64,000 bases of DNA from Pseudomonas fluorescens (GTDB taxonomy: Bacteria > Pseudomonadota > Gammaproteobacteria > Pseudomonadales > Pseudomonadaceae), in contig NZ_MSDF01000021.1 in NCBI RefSeq assembly GCF_002022275.1, positions 70,668-134,667 of the forward strand, written 5' to 3'. Shown piece after piece: positions 16,899-24,252 of this stretch. The position numbers and the translations under genes were made by a program. The notes under the pieces are model-generated. The model saw only the letters and a program-made list of their open reading frames with translations, made no database searches and was not told the origin of the DNA. Each line of letters starts with the position of its first letter. The stretch's first letter is position 1.

Positions 16899-17549
16899 AT
16901 GGCCACATACGACATCCTGATAGCCGATGACCACCCGCTGTTTCGCAGCGCGCTGCATCAGGCCGTCACCCTCGGCCTTGGCCCGGACGTGCGGCTGGTC
17001 GAAGTGGCCAGCATTGCCGAACTGGAAGTGCGCCTCACCGAAAAGTCTGATTGGGACCTGGTGCTGCTCGATCTGAACATGCCCGGTGCCTACGGTTTTT
17101 CCGGGCTGGTGTTGCTGCGCGGGCAATACCCGCAGATCCCCGTGGTGATGGTTTCGGCCCAGGAAGAGGCTGACGTCGTGGTGCGTTCCAAAGAGTTCGG
17201 CGCCAGTGGCTTCATTCCTAAATCCAGCTCAATGGAAGCTATCCAGAGCGCCGTGCGCACTGTGCTCGATGGCGACGTGTCCTGGCCGCCGCAAGCGTTT
17301 GAAGAAATCAACGTGTCCGACGAAGCCAAGGCTGCCCGCGATGGCCTTGCCAGCCTCACGCCCCAGCAGTTCCGTGTATTGACCATGGTCTGTGAAGGCT
17401 TGTTGAACAAGCAGATTGCCTACGAGCTGAGTGTGTCGGAAGCGACCATCAAAGCTCACGTGACGGCGATCTTCCGCAAGCTTGGGGTACGTACACGCAC
17501 CCAGGCGGCGCTGCTCTTGCAACAACTTGAGTCAATTTCGCAGCATTAA
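16899..17549 (+). CDS. erdR: LuxR-type response regulator ErdR
   Basis: 216 residues: receiver domain at about 1-125 (acidic pocket ADDHP, phosphoacceptor Asp in VLLDLNMPG, Lys in GFIPKSSS) and a LuxR helix-turn-helix at about 150-212 (LTPQQFRVLTMVCEGLLNKQIAYEL..EATIKAHV). ErdR is the pseudomonad regulator of the ethanol/acetate oxidation circuit; the call rests on sequence type plus the conserved neighbour dgkA. No sensor kinase is encoded beside it. Confidence 0.85.
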   Translation: MATYDILIADDHPLFRSALHQAVTLGLGPDVRLVEVASIAELEVRLTEKSDWDLVLLDLNMPGAYGFSGLVLLRGQYPQIPVVMVSAQEEADVVVRSKEFGASGFIPKSSSMEAIQSAVRTVLDGDVSWPPQAFEEINVSDEAKAARDGLASLTPQQFRVLTMVCEGLLNKQIAYELSVSEATIKAHVTAIFRKLGVRTRTQAALLLQQLESISQH

Positions 17550-17624
17550 TATGTAACCGATTCACGCTTTTTTGACTTTGCGTGAACTAGTTTCCCCACT
17601 TCTTTGGTTCAGTTGCCTATCTCT

Positions 17625-17987
17625 ATGTCGCCTTTCAAGGGTCAAACCGGTATCAAACGTATCTTCAACGCAGGGGGCTATTCCCTGGATGGCCTGCGCG
17701 CAGCTTTCACCGGCGAGGCGGCATTCCGTCAGTTGGTGTTGCTGAACGTTATCCTGATTCCGTTGAGTTTTTTCCTGCACGTCAGCCGTGTCGAACGCGC
17801 ATTGCTGATCGCCGTGTGCCTGTTGGCACTGATCGTTGAGTTGCTCAACTCGGCGGTAGAAGCGGCGATCGACCGGATTTCCCTGGACCGCCACCCGCTG
17901 TCGAAAAACGCCAAGGACATGGGCAGCGCTGCGCAATTTGTTGCGCTGACCATGATCACCCTGGTGTGGGCCGTCATCCTGATCTAA
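17625..17987 (+). CDS. dgkA: Diacylglycerol kinase DgkA
   Basis: 120 residues, the usual size of this trimeric integral membrane kinase, which phosphorylates diacylglycerol made during osmoregulated glucan and lipopolysaccharide modification. Three transmembrane helices are visible (about 35-53, 58-76, 98-120), and the family signature ELLNSAVEAAIDRI lies between the second and third. ATG at 17625 is used; a TTG 21 bases upstream is less likely. It converges with finR, the stops being four bases apart. opgD, also a glucan gene, is elsewhere in this window. Confidence 0.93.
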   Translation: MSPFKGQTGIKRIFNAGGYSLDGLRAAFTGEAAFRQLVLLNVILIPLSFFLHVSRVERALLIAVCLLALIVELLNSAVEAAIDRISLDRHPLSKNAKDMGSAAQFVALTMITLVWAVILI

Positions 17988-17991
17988 CCCC

Positions 17992-18918
17992 TCAGGCGAT
18001 GCTTGGCAGCACGATCTCGTCGCTGCGCTGAACCCCGGCGGTGAAGGCGCGGCACAGTTCCAGAAACTCGCGCATCGCCGAGGTCTGGTATTTCTGTTTA
18101 TGCCAGATGAAGTAGAACTGCCGGGCCAGGTCCAGGTCCGGGGTTTCTACCGGCACCAGGCTGCCCCGCCGAAACGCGTCACGCAGCGCCAGCCGCGAAA
18201 TGCAGCCAATCCCCAACCCCGATTCCACCGCCCGCTTGATCGCTTCGGTATGTTCCAGCTCCAGGCGTATATTCAGCGCGCTACGGTGATGGCGCATGGC
18301 TTGGTCAAACGTCAGGCGCGTGCCCGAGCCTTGTTCGCGCAGGATCCACGCTTCATGGGTGAGCTCGTCCATCGTGGCTACGCCACGCTTGGCCAAGTGA
18401 TGCTGAGGCGCGCAAAACACCACCAATTCATCTTCGACCCAGGTTTGCACCTCAATGTCCGGGTGGCTGCAGTCGCCTTCGATCAGACCCAGGTCAATTT
18501 CGTAGTGCGCCACCTGATGCACGATATGCGCAGTGTTCTGCACATGCAGCTTCACCTGACTCTCGGGATGCTGCTGCATGAAGCTGCCGATCAGCAACGT
18601 CGCCAGGTAATTGCCGATGGTCAGGGTGGCGCCGACCGCCAGCGAGCCGAAGCCGGACTTGCCGTTAAGCAGGTCTTCGATCTCCTTGGCCTGGTCCAGC
18701 AGCGCCACGGCCTGGGGCAACAATTGGTGGCCGAGGGCGTTGAGGCTCAGGCGTTTGCCCGCGCGGTCGAATAATTGGCAGCTGGATTGGCGCTCCAGCT
18801 CGGTGATCGAGGTGCTGGCGGCGGATTGAGATAAGGCCAGAAGGCCAGCAGCGCGCGAGACGCTTTCCTGCTGGGCGACGGCGACGAAGACTTGCAGTTG
18901 ACGGAGAGTAAATCGCAT
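17992..18918 (-). CDS. finR: LysR-type regulator FinR
   Basis: 308 residues. N-terminal winged helix-turn-helix (MRFTLRQLQVFVAVA..SVSRAAGLLALSQSAAS, about 1-60) and a LysR effector domain (about 90-295). FinR of pseudomonads activates the divergent fpr gene under superoxide and sulphur/iron stress. The start at 18918 gives the standard LysR opening; an in-frame ATG 75 bases further upstream would run into the fpr promoter. The divergent arrangement with fpr identifies it. Confidence 0.88.
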   Translation of the reverse strand: MRFTLRQLQVFVAVAQQESVSRAAGLLALSQSAASTSITELERQSSCQLFDRAGKRLSLNALGHQLLPQAVALLDQAKEIEDLLNGKSGFGSLAVGATLTIGNYLATLLIGSFMQQHPESQVKLHVQNTAHIVHQVAHYEIDLGLIEGDCSHPDIEVQTWVEDELVVFCAPQHHLAKRGVATMDELTHEAWILREQGSGTRLTFDQAMRHHRSALNIRLELEHTEAIKRAVESGLGIGCISRLALRDAFRRGSLVPVETPDLDLARQFYFIWHKQKYQTSAMREFLELCRAFTAGVQRSDEIVLPSIA

Positions 18919-18934
18919 ATCGATATAACCGATA
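18918..18934. promoter_or_regulatory. Candidate FinR operator
   Basis: Inverted repeat TATCG-N7-CGATA touching the finR start codon, within an AT-rich stretch of the finR-fpr intergenic region. LysR proteins typically bind imperfect palindromes of about this size. A second imperfect palindrome (TGTGCAATTGCGCA, 18987-19000) lies nearer to fpr. Confidence 0.35.
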
Positions 18935-18955
18935 ACCCTTATCTTAATAATCCAG

Positions 18956-18984
18956 TTAACAGATATTGTCGCCGCCATTAGAAT
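18956..18984 (+). promoter_or_regulatory. Candidate sigma-70 promoter of fpr
   Basis: TTAACA (18956-18961), 17-base spacer, TAGAAT (18979-18984). Start of transcription would be near 18991, about 53 bases before the fpr ATG. Confidence 0.55.
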
Positions 18985-19043
18985 GCTGTGCAATTGCGCA
19001 CCTATCTTTCTGGCGCAGACCCATTTCCAGGAGTTCCCCGTAC

Positions 19044-19823
19044 ATGAGCAACATGAACCACGAACGTGTCCTCAGTGTTCATCACTGGAACGACACGCTG
19101 TTCAGCTTCAAGTGCACCCGCGACCCGGGCCTGCGCTTCGAGAACGGTCAGTTCGTGATGATCGGCCTGCAACAACCCAACGGCCGCCCGCTCATGCGCG
19201 CTTACTCCATTGCCAGCCCGAACTGGGAAGAGCATCTGGAGTTCTTCAGCATTAAAGTGCCGGATGGCCCGCTGACTTCCCAATTGCAGCACTTGAAGGA
19301 AGGCGACGAGATCATCATCAGCAAAAAACCGACGGGCACCCTGGTGCTTGACGATTTGAAGCCGGGCAAACACCTCTACCTGCTCAGCACTGGTACTGGC
19401 CTCGCGCCCTTTATGAGCGTGATCCAGGACCCGGAAACCTACGAGCGCTTTGAAAAAGTGATCCTGTGCCACGGCGTGCGTTACGTCAACGAAGTCGCCT
19501 ACCGCGAATTCATCACCGAGCACCTGCCGCAGAACGAATTCTTCGGCGAGGCCCTGCGTGACAAGTTGATCTACTACCCGACTGTGACCCGCGAACCGTT
19601 CGAAAACGAAGGCCGCCTGACCGATCTGATGCGCAGCGGCAAGCTGTTCAGCGACATCGGCCTGCCACCGATCAACCCTGAAGACGACCGCGCCATGCTG
19701 TGCGGCAGCCCAAGCATGCTGGACGAGACCAGCGAAGTGTTGAACAGCTTCGGCCTGAAAGTCTCGCCACGGATGCGTGAGCCGGGTGATTACCTGATCG
19801 AGCGTGCTTTCGTCGAGAAATAA
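19044..19823 (+). CDS. fpr: Ferredoxin--NADP+ reductase Fpr
   Basis: 259 residues. This FAD enzyme moves electrons between NADPH and ferredoxin or flavodoxin, supporting iron-sulphur cluster repair and oxidative-stress defence. FAD binding is seen in RPLMRAYSIASP (about 48-58), NADP binding in LLSTGTGLAPFMSVI (about 113-127) and MLCGSPSML (about 217-225), and the C-terminus ends YLIERAFVEK, typical of bacterial subclass FPRs. AGGAG (19029-19033) precedes the ATG. It is divergent from finR. Confidence 0.97.
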   Translation: MSNMNHERVLSVHHWNDTLFSFKCTRDPGLRFENGQFVMIGLQQPNGRPLMRAYSIASPNWEEHLEFFSIKVPDGPLTSQLQHLKEGDEIIISKKPTGTLVLDDLKPGKHLYLLSTGTGLAPFMSVIQDPETYERFEKVILCHGVRYVNEVAYREFITEHLPQNEFFGEALRDKLIYYPTVTREPFENEGRLTDLMRSGKLFSDIGLPPINPEDDRAMLCGSPSMLDETSEVLNSFGLKVSPRMREPGDYLIERAFVEK

Positions 19824-19841
19824 ACATCGCTACAAAAAATT

Positions 19842-19929
19842 GTGGGAGCTGGCTTGCCTGCGATAGCAATGTGTCATTCAGCACATCAGTGACTGAACCA
19901 CCGCAATCGCAGGCAAGCCAGCTCCCACA
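19842..19929. repeat. REPIN (GTGGGAGCTGGCTTGCCTGCGAT type)
   Basis: Two inverted REP copies, GTGGGAGCTGGCTTGCC..GCGATAG at left and its reverse complement at right, around a variable core. A stray extra AGCTCCCACA follows at 19934-19943. It lies between the convergent fpr and trmO genes. Confidence 0.93.
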
Positions 19930-19958
19930 CAAGCAGCTCCCACAGTTGTTTTCGGCGT

Positions 19959-20654
19959 TTAGTTGGCCGCAACCACTTCCAGCACACAGATGACGCCCGC
20001 CTCGGGATAGTGCCAACGCACCTCCACATCCCAAAACCGTACGCCATATTCCCGCTCAGGCCCCGGCGTCTGATACGCCGGCCGCGGGTCTTGCGCCAAA
20101 CACTGATCAATCAATTCCACCAACGGCTCACCCAGGCGCTGGGCATGGCCTTGTGCCTGCTTCAGCGCAGTCTTGAGCCACTGCACAGGAATCAGCGGCG
20201 GCGCGCCGCTGGCAATGCTGTTGGTGGCGATGTCGATGATGTCGGCATAGGGCACGTAGGGTTTGATATCCAGCACCGGCGTGCCATCGAGCAGGTCGAT
20301 CCCGGAAACCCACAGCTTGCCCGGCTCCACTTTGTCGAGCTTCACCACCGACTGGCCGATGCCATTGGGCCGGTGGGTCGCACGGGTGGCAAACACGCCC
20401 ATGGACGTGTTGCCGCCCAGGCGCGGCGGGCGCACTTTCAAGCGCGGTTTGTCTTCCAGTGCCTCATGGAACAGAAACAGCAGCCACACATGGCTGACCT
20501 GCTCCAGGCCCTGCACCGCCTCACCACTGTCGAACGGCGCCACCAACTCCAGCACGCCACGGGCGGCCGGCGCCAGTTGGGGTTGGCGCGGGATGGCGAA
20601 CTTCTCCTTGAAACAGGAGCGCACAAAGCCGACGGGCGAGACGTTGTAACTCAT
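19959..20654 (-). CDS. trmO: tRNA (t6A37) N6-methyltransferase TrmO
   Basis: 231 residues, close to E. coli TrmO (YaeB, 235). It methylates N6-threonylcarbamoyladenosine 37 in certain tRNAs using S-adenosylmethionine. TsaA/UPF0066 signatures: PVGFVRSCFKEKFAIPRQP at the N-terminus, VSHVWLLFLFHE, RPPRLGG..MGVFATRATHRPNGIGQSVV and LDIKPYVPYAD. The start is three bases after the stop of the upstream gene, so they form an operon. Confidence 0.94.
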   Translation of the reverse strand: MSYNVSPVGFVRSCFKEKFAIPRQPQLAPAARGVLELVAPFDSGEAVQGLEQVSHVWLLFLFHEALEDKPRLKVRPPRLGGNTSMGVFATRATHRPNGIGQSVVKLDKVEPGKLWVSGIDLLDGTPVLDIKPYVPYADIIDIATNSIASGAPPLIPVQWLKTALKQAQGHAQRLGEPLVELIDQCLAQDPRPAYQTPGPEREYGVRFWDVEVRWHYPEAGVICVLEVVAAN

Positions 20655-20657
20655 GGC

Positions 20658-21119
20658 TTACGCACGCACTCGCAGGGTCAGGCCCTTGAGGAAATTACGC
20701 AGCAACTGATCGCCGCACGGGCGGTAGTTGGTGTGGCCGAACTTGCGGAACAGTGCGCTCAACTCAGGCTTGGACACCGGGAACTCGGAGGCCTTGAGGA
20801 TGGCGTGCATGTCGTCTTCTTTCAGTTCGAAGGCCACGCGCAGCTTCTTGAGGATGATGTTGTTGGTCACCGGGGTTTCGATCGGCTGCGGCGGGCGGCT
20901 TTCGTCCTTGCCACGCTTGAAAATCACCAGGCCGTCGAGGAAGTGCGCCATGACGTCGTCAGGGCAGAACACAAAACCTTCTTCCTCATCTTTCTTGAGG
21001 TAGGTCAGCAGGTCGTCTTTGGTCACGTCCATGCCGCCGAGCTTGATGATCTCGACCATCTTGTTGTCGCTGATGTCGAGCATGTAGCGCACGCTGCGCA
21101 GTACGTCATTGTGAATCAT
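20658..21119 (-). CDS. DUF1456 family protein (YehS-like)
   Basis: 153 residues. Two tandem DUF1456 repeats are visible: one opening IHNDVLRSVRYMLDISD (about 2-70) and one opening VTNNIILKKLRVAFELKEDDM (about 85-150). Each has the family pattern of a short helical pair and a LSxLFRKxGHxNYRxCGDQLLRNFLxGL-like end. Function is unknown. ATG at 21119 is chosen over an in-frame TTG nine bases upstream. It is co-transcribed with trmO. Confidence 0.85.
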   Translation of the reverse strand: MIHNDVLRSVRYMLDISDNKMVEIIKLGGMDVTKDDLLTYLKKDEEEGFVFCPDDVMAHFLDGLVIFKRGKDESRPPQPIETPVTNNIILKKLRVAFELKEDDMHAILKASEFPVSKPELSALFRKFGHTNYRPCGDQLLRNFLKGLTLRVRA

Positions 21120-21146
21120 GGTGGGCAATCCTGGTTTTCAACTGAG

Positions 21147-21170
21147 GACACCGCCGAATCAGGCGGTGTC
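21147..21170 (-). other. Strong hairpin between two leftward genes
   Basis: Perfect nine-base stem GACACCGCC..GGCGGTGTC with a six-base loop, between the pseudouridine synthase homologue and the DUF1456 gene. There is no T-run in the direction of these genes, so it may be an RNA-processing or weak attenuation element rather than a terminator. Confidence 0.4.
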
Positions 21171-21187
21171 GAGAAAAGGCGTACGGC

Positions 21188-21898
21188 TTAGAACTTCTCT
21201 TTGCCGGACAGGTAGCGCCATTGGCCGACCGGCACTTTGCCGATGGACACGCCGCCAATGCGGATACGGCGAATGGCGATGACTTTCAGGCCAACCGCTT
21301 CGCAGAACAGCGCGATCACACCCGGTTGCGGGTTTTTCATCGCAAAACGCAGGCGGTTTTCGTTCTGCCAGCTGGCTTTGACGGGCGGCAGCTCTTTGCC
21401 TTTGTACGTCAGGCCGTGGTTCAGGCGGTTGAGGCCGTGGGCAACCATGTCGCCTTCGACTTCCACCACGTATTCCTGCTCGATCTTGGCGGCATCGGCG
21501 GTCAATTTGCGCAGAATTTTCCAGTCCTGGGTAAACACCAGCAGGCCGCTGGCCTTGGCTTGCAGGTCGGCGCTGGCGGTCAGGCGCAGGAAGTGGCCTT
21601 TGAGCGGGCGCTTGCTGAAGCGGTGTTCTTCGGACAGGGTGTCGGCGCTGATCGAGGCCATGGCGGTTTCGACGTCGACGCCGACTGGGGCGTGCAGCAG
21701 GATGGTGACCGGCTCTGGCACGGTGGCCTTGGCGTCGGGGTCGAGTTCGACCTTTTCGGTGGTGACCTTGAACTGCGGCTCGTCGATCACTTCACCGTCC
21801 ACCGAGACCCAGCCGCCTTCAATGAACAGCTCAGCCTCCCGACGGGAGCAACCGACCAGTTCGATCAGACGTTTGGAGAGGCGTATGGGGTCAGTCAT
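21188..21898 (-). CDS. RsuA/RluF-family pseudouridine synthase homologue
   Basis: 236 residues. An S4 RNA-binding domain at about 5-60 (SKRLIELVGCSRREAELFIEGGWVSVDG) is followed by a pseudouridine-synthase-like domain (EQEYVVEVEG, and VIAIRRIRIGGVSIGKVPVGQWRYL near the end). In the family the catalytic Asp sits in G-R-L-D-x4-G-L-L; here the matching stretch reads SADLQAKASGLL, with Gln where Asp is expected and an Asp two residues earlier. It may be inactive or use a shifted residue. Modification site on rRNA cannot be predicted. Confidence 0.82.
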   Translation of the reverse strand: MTDPIRLSKRLIELVGCSRREAELFIEGGWVSVDGEVIDEPQFKVTTEKVELDPDAKATVPEPVTILLHAPVGVDVETAMASISADTLSEEHRFSKRPLKGHFLRLTASADLQAKASGLLVFTQDWKILRKLTADAAKIEQEYVVEVEGDMVAHGLNRLNHGLTYKGKELPPVKASWQNENRLRFAMKNPQPGVIALFCEAVGLKVIAIRRIRIGGVSIGKVPVGQWRYLSGKEKF

Positions 21899-21999
21899 GA
21901 CAAGGGCCGTAACAAAAGGGGGCGGCTATTGTACCTGCCTGGCGCCGGTTAATCCCGGACCCATTTCAGTGCTGGTGCTTTTTGTGGGTACTTGCTTGT

Positions 22000-22085
22000 G
22001 TGGGAGCTGGCTTGCCTGCGATTCAGGCACCTCGGTCGTACAGCTGAGCCCGAGGCGATGCCATCGCAGGCAAGCCAGCTCCCAC
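22000..22085. repeat. REPIN overlapping the 3' end of a GNAT gene
   Basis: GTGGGAGCTGGCTTGCCTGCGAT and its inverse flank a variable core. The left-reading GNAT frame runs through most of this element and stops inside it. Confidence 0.92.
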
Positions 22086-22535
22086 AGAAGAGCGCAAACG
22101 CATGTGCAGCAAAGGGTACGGCTGCCCCAGGCCATCATGCTCCGTACGTCCGATCACCTCGAACCCCTGCTTGAAGTAAAACCCCAGCGCTTGCGGGTTC
22201 TGCTCATTCACGTCCAGCTCATCGGCATTCAAATGCTCAATCGCATAACGTAACAACTGCCGGCCCAAGCCCTGGCCGCGGTATTGAGGGTCGATAAACA
22301 GCATCTCCACCTTGCCGCCCGCTACCCCGGCAAACCCGGTAATACGCTGGCGCGCGTCCCTGGTGCAGATCAGCATCACGGCGTCGAGGTAGCGCGTCAG
22401 CACCAGGTTCTTCAGCAACACGATGTAACTCTCCGGCAGGAAATCGTGGGTCGCACGCACCGAATCTTCCCAAATCTGTGTCAATTGCGCGTAATCGCTG
22501 CTGGTGGGTGTGTGGATAACCGAATGCTGACGCAT
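22023..22535 (-). CDS. GNAT-family N-acetyltransferase with REPIN-encoded C-terminus
   Basis: 170 residues. The GNAT fold is shown by VEMLFIDPQYRGQGLGRQLLRYAIEHL (acetyl-CoA binding R/Q-x-x-G-x-G/A) and NEQNPQALGFYFKQGFEVIGRTEHDGLGQPYPLLHMRL, which resembles the E. coli YjaB type. Substrate unknown. The last 20 residues (VGAGLPAMASPRAQLYDRGA) are encoded by the REPIN at 22000-22085, so the natural end was probably near LHMRL and the element supplied a new stop. Confidence 0.85.
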   Translation of the reverse strand: MRQHSVIHTPTSSDYAQLTQIWEDSVRATHDFLPESYIVLLKNLVLTRYLDAVMLICTRDARQRITGFAGVAGGKVEMLFIDPQYRGQGLGRQLLRYAIEHLNADELDVNEQNPQALGFYFKQGFEVIGRTEHDGLGQPYPLLHMRLRSSVGAGLPAMASPRAQLYDRGA

Positions 22536-22578
22536 GCCTGCTGCCCTTTACCGGTGATTTTGATCAAACGATAGACCG

Positions 22579-22615
22579 AAAAAAGCCCCGCATCTTGTCC
22601 AGAGGCGGGGCTTTT
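22579..22615. terminator. Terminator downstream of rimO
   Basis: AAAAAAGCCCCGC-N13-GCGGGGCTTTTT. In the leftward direction it ends rimO transcription just before the GNAT gene; the symmetrical A/T flanks would allow use in both directions. Confidence 0.9.
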
Positions 22616-22630
22616 TCAGTTTTTACCGAC

Positions 22631-23971
22631 TCAGTCGCGCTTTTCAGCCCACAAGTCGTATTCATCGGCATCGGTCACGGTGCACCAGACCTTGTCGCCT
22701 GGCTTCAAACCGCTGGCATCGTCGATAAACACGTTACCGTCGATCTCCGGCGCGTCAAAGAAGCAACGGCCAACGGCGCCTTGCTCGTCGACTTCGTCGA
22801 TCAGCACTTCGATTTCCTTGCCGATGCGCAATTGCAGGCGCGCCGAGCTGATTGCCTGTTGGTGCGCCATGAAACGCTCCCAACGGTCTTGCTTGACGTC
22901 GTCCGCCACCACGGCCAAGTCCAGCAGGTTGGCGGGGGCGCCTTCCACCGGCGAGTACTGGAAGCAACCGATGCGGTCCAGCTGCGCTTCGGTGAGCCAG
23001 TCCAGCAGGTATTGGAAGTCTTCTTCGGTTTCGCCGGGGAAGCCGACGATGAAGGTGGAGCGGATGATCAGCTCCGGGCAGATCTCGCGCCAGTTCTTGA
23101 TACGCGCCAGGGTTTTGTCTTCAAACGCCGGGCGTTTCATGGCTTTCAGGACTTTCGGGCTGGCGTGCTGGAACGGGATGTCCAGGTACGGCAGGATCTT
23201 GCCGGCGGCCATCAACGGGATCAGCTCGTCCACGTGCGGGTACGGGTAAACGTAGTGCAGGCGCACCCACACGCCCAGGCTGCTCAAGGCTTCGCAGAGT
23301 TCAGTCATGCGGGTTTTCACCGGCGCGCCATTCCAGAAACCGGTGCGGTATTTCACATCGACGCCGTAAGCGCTGGTGTCCTGGGAGATGACCAACAGCT
23401 CTTTCACGCCGGATTTGACCAGGCGCTGGGCCTCGTCGAGTACGTCACCCACCGGGCGGCTGACCAGCTTGCCGCGCATCGACGGAATGATGCAGAAGCT
23501 GCAGCTGTGGTTGCAGCCTTCGGAAATCTTCAGGTACGCATAGTGACGCGGGGTCAGCTTGATGCCTTGCGGCGGCACCAGGTCGATCAGCGGGTTGTGA
23601 TCCTGACGTGGCGGCACCACTTGGTGCACGGCGTTGACCACTTGCTCGTACTGCTGCGGGCCAGTCACAGCCAGCACGCTCGGGTGCACTTTGCGGATAT
23701 TGCCTTCTTCCACGCCCATGCAGCCGGTCACGATGACCTTGCCGTTTTCCTTGATGGCTTCGCCAATCACTTCCAGCGATTCAGCCTTGGCCGAGTCGAT
23801 GAAACCGCAGGTGTTGACCACCACCACGTCTGCGTCCTGGTACGTGGACACGACGTCATAGCCTTCCATACGCAGTTGCGTAAGGATGCGTTCGGAGTCG
23901 ACCAGAGCCTTCGGGCAACCCAGGGATACAAAGCCGACCTTGGGGTTGGCTTTTGCGATGGTGGTGGACAT
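22631..23971 (-). CDS. rimO: Ribosomal protein S12 methylthiotransferase RimO
   Basis: 446 residues. RimO is a radical-SAM enzyme that methylthiolates Asp89 of ribosomal protein S12. It has an N-terminal MTTase domain (VGFVSLGCPKALVDSE..NTCGFIDSAK..VTGCMG, whose three Cys bind the second cluster), a radical-SAM core with CxxxCxxC at Cys153/157/160 (EGCNHSCSFC), and a C-terminal TRAM domain (about 378-440). The start at 23971 (MSTTIAKANPKVGFV) fits the family; an in-frame upstream start is rejected. Confidence 0.97.
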   Translation of the reverse strand: MSTTIAKANPKVGFVSLGCPKALVDSERILTQLRMEGYDVVSTYQDADVVVVNTCGFIDSAKAESLEVIGEAIKENGKVIVTGCMGVEEGNIRKVHPSVLAVTGPQQYEQVVNAVHQVVPPRQDHNPLIDLVPPQGIKLTPRHYAYLKISEGCNHSCSFCIIPSMRGKLVSRPVGDVLDEAQRLVKSGVKELLVISQDTSAYGVDVKYRTGFWNGAPVKTRMTELCEALSSLGVWVRLHYVYPYPHVDELIPLMAAGKILPYLDIPFQHASPKVLKAMKRPAFEDKTLARIKNWREICPELIIRSTFIVGFPGETEEDFQYLLDWLTEAQLDRIGCFQYSPVEGAPANLLDLAVVADDVKQDRWERFMAHQQAISSARLQLRIGKEIEVLIDEVDEQGAVGRCFFDAPEIDGNVFIDDASGLKPGDKVWCTVTDADEYDLWAEKRD

Positions 23972-24252
23972 GTCTAACCTCGGTATTGAATGACGCCGCC
24001 AGTCGGGCACGACACGGCGGTAAACGGGCACTTGGTGTGCCTCTGATCAAAAAGTGCGCAATTCTAGCGACGGGCAGCGGAATTGACCAGCTTTATGCAG
24101 GGAAATGCGACGAGTGCTGCGCTATGCTTCGCGCCGTGACACGTGGGTGAAACCCCTGAGTCAATAATTCGTCTGTAACTGGAAGTAAAACGGCGCATGC
24201 TCAGGCAGTGCTGTTTATAAAAGACCTCAGGTCAAAAGGGCAGGAGTGGTTG

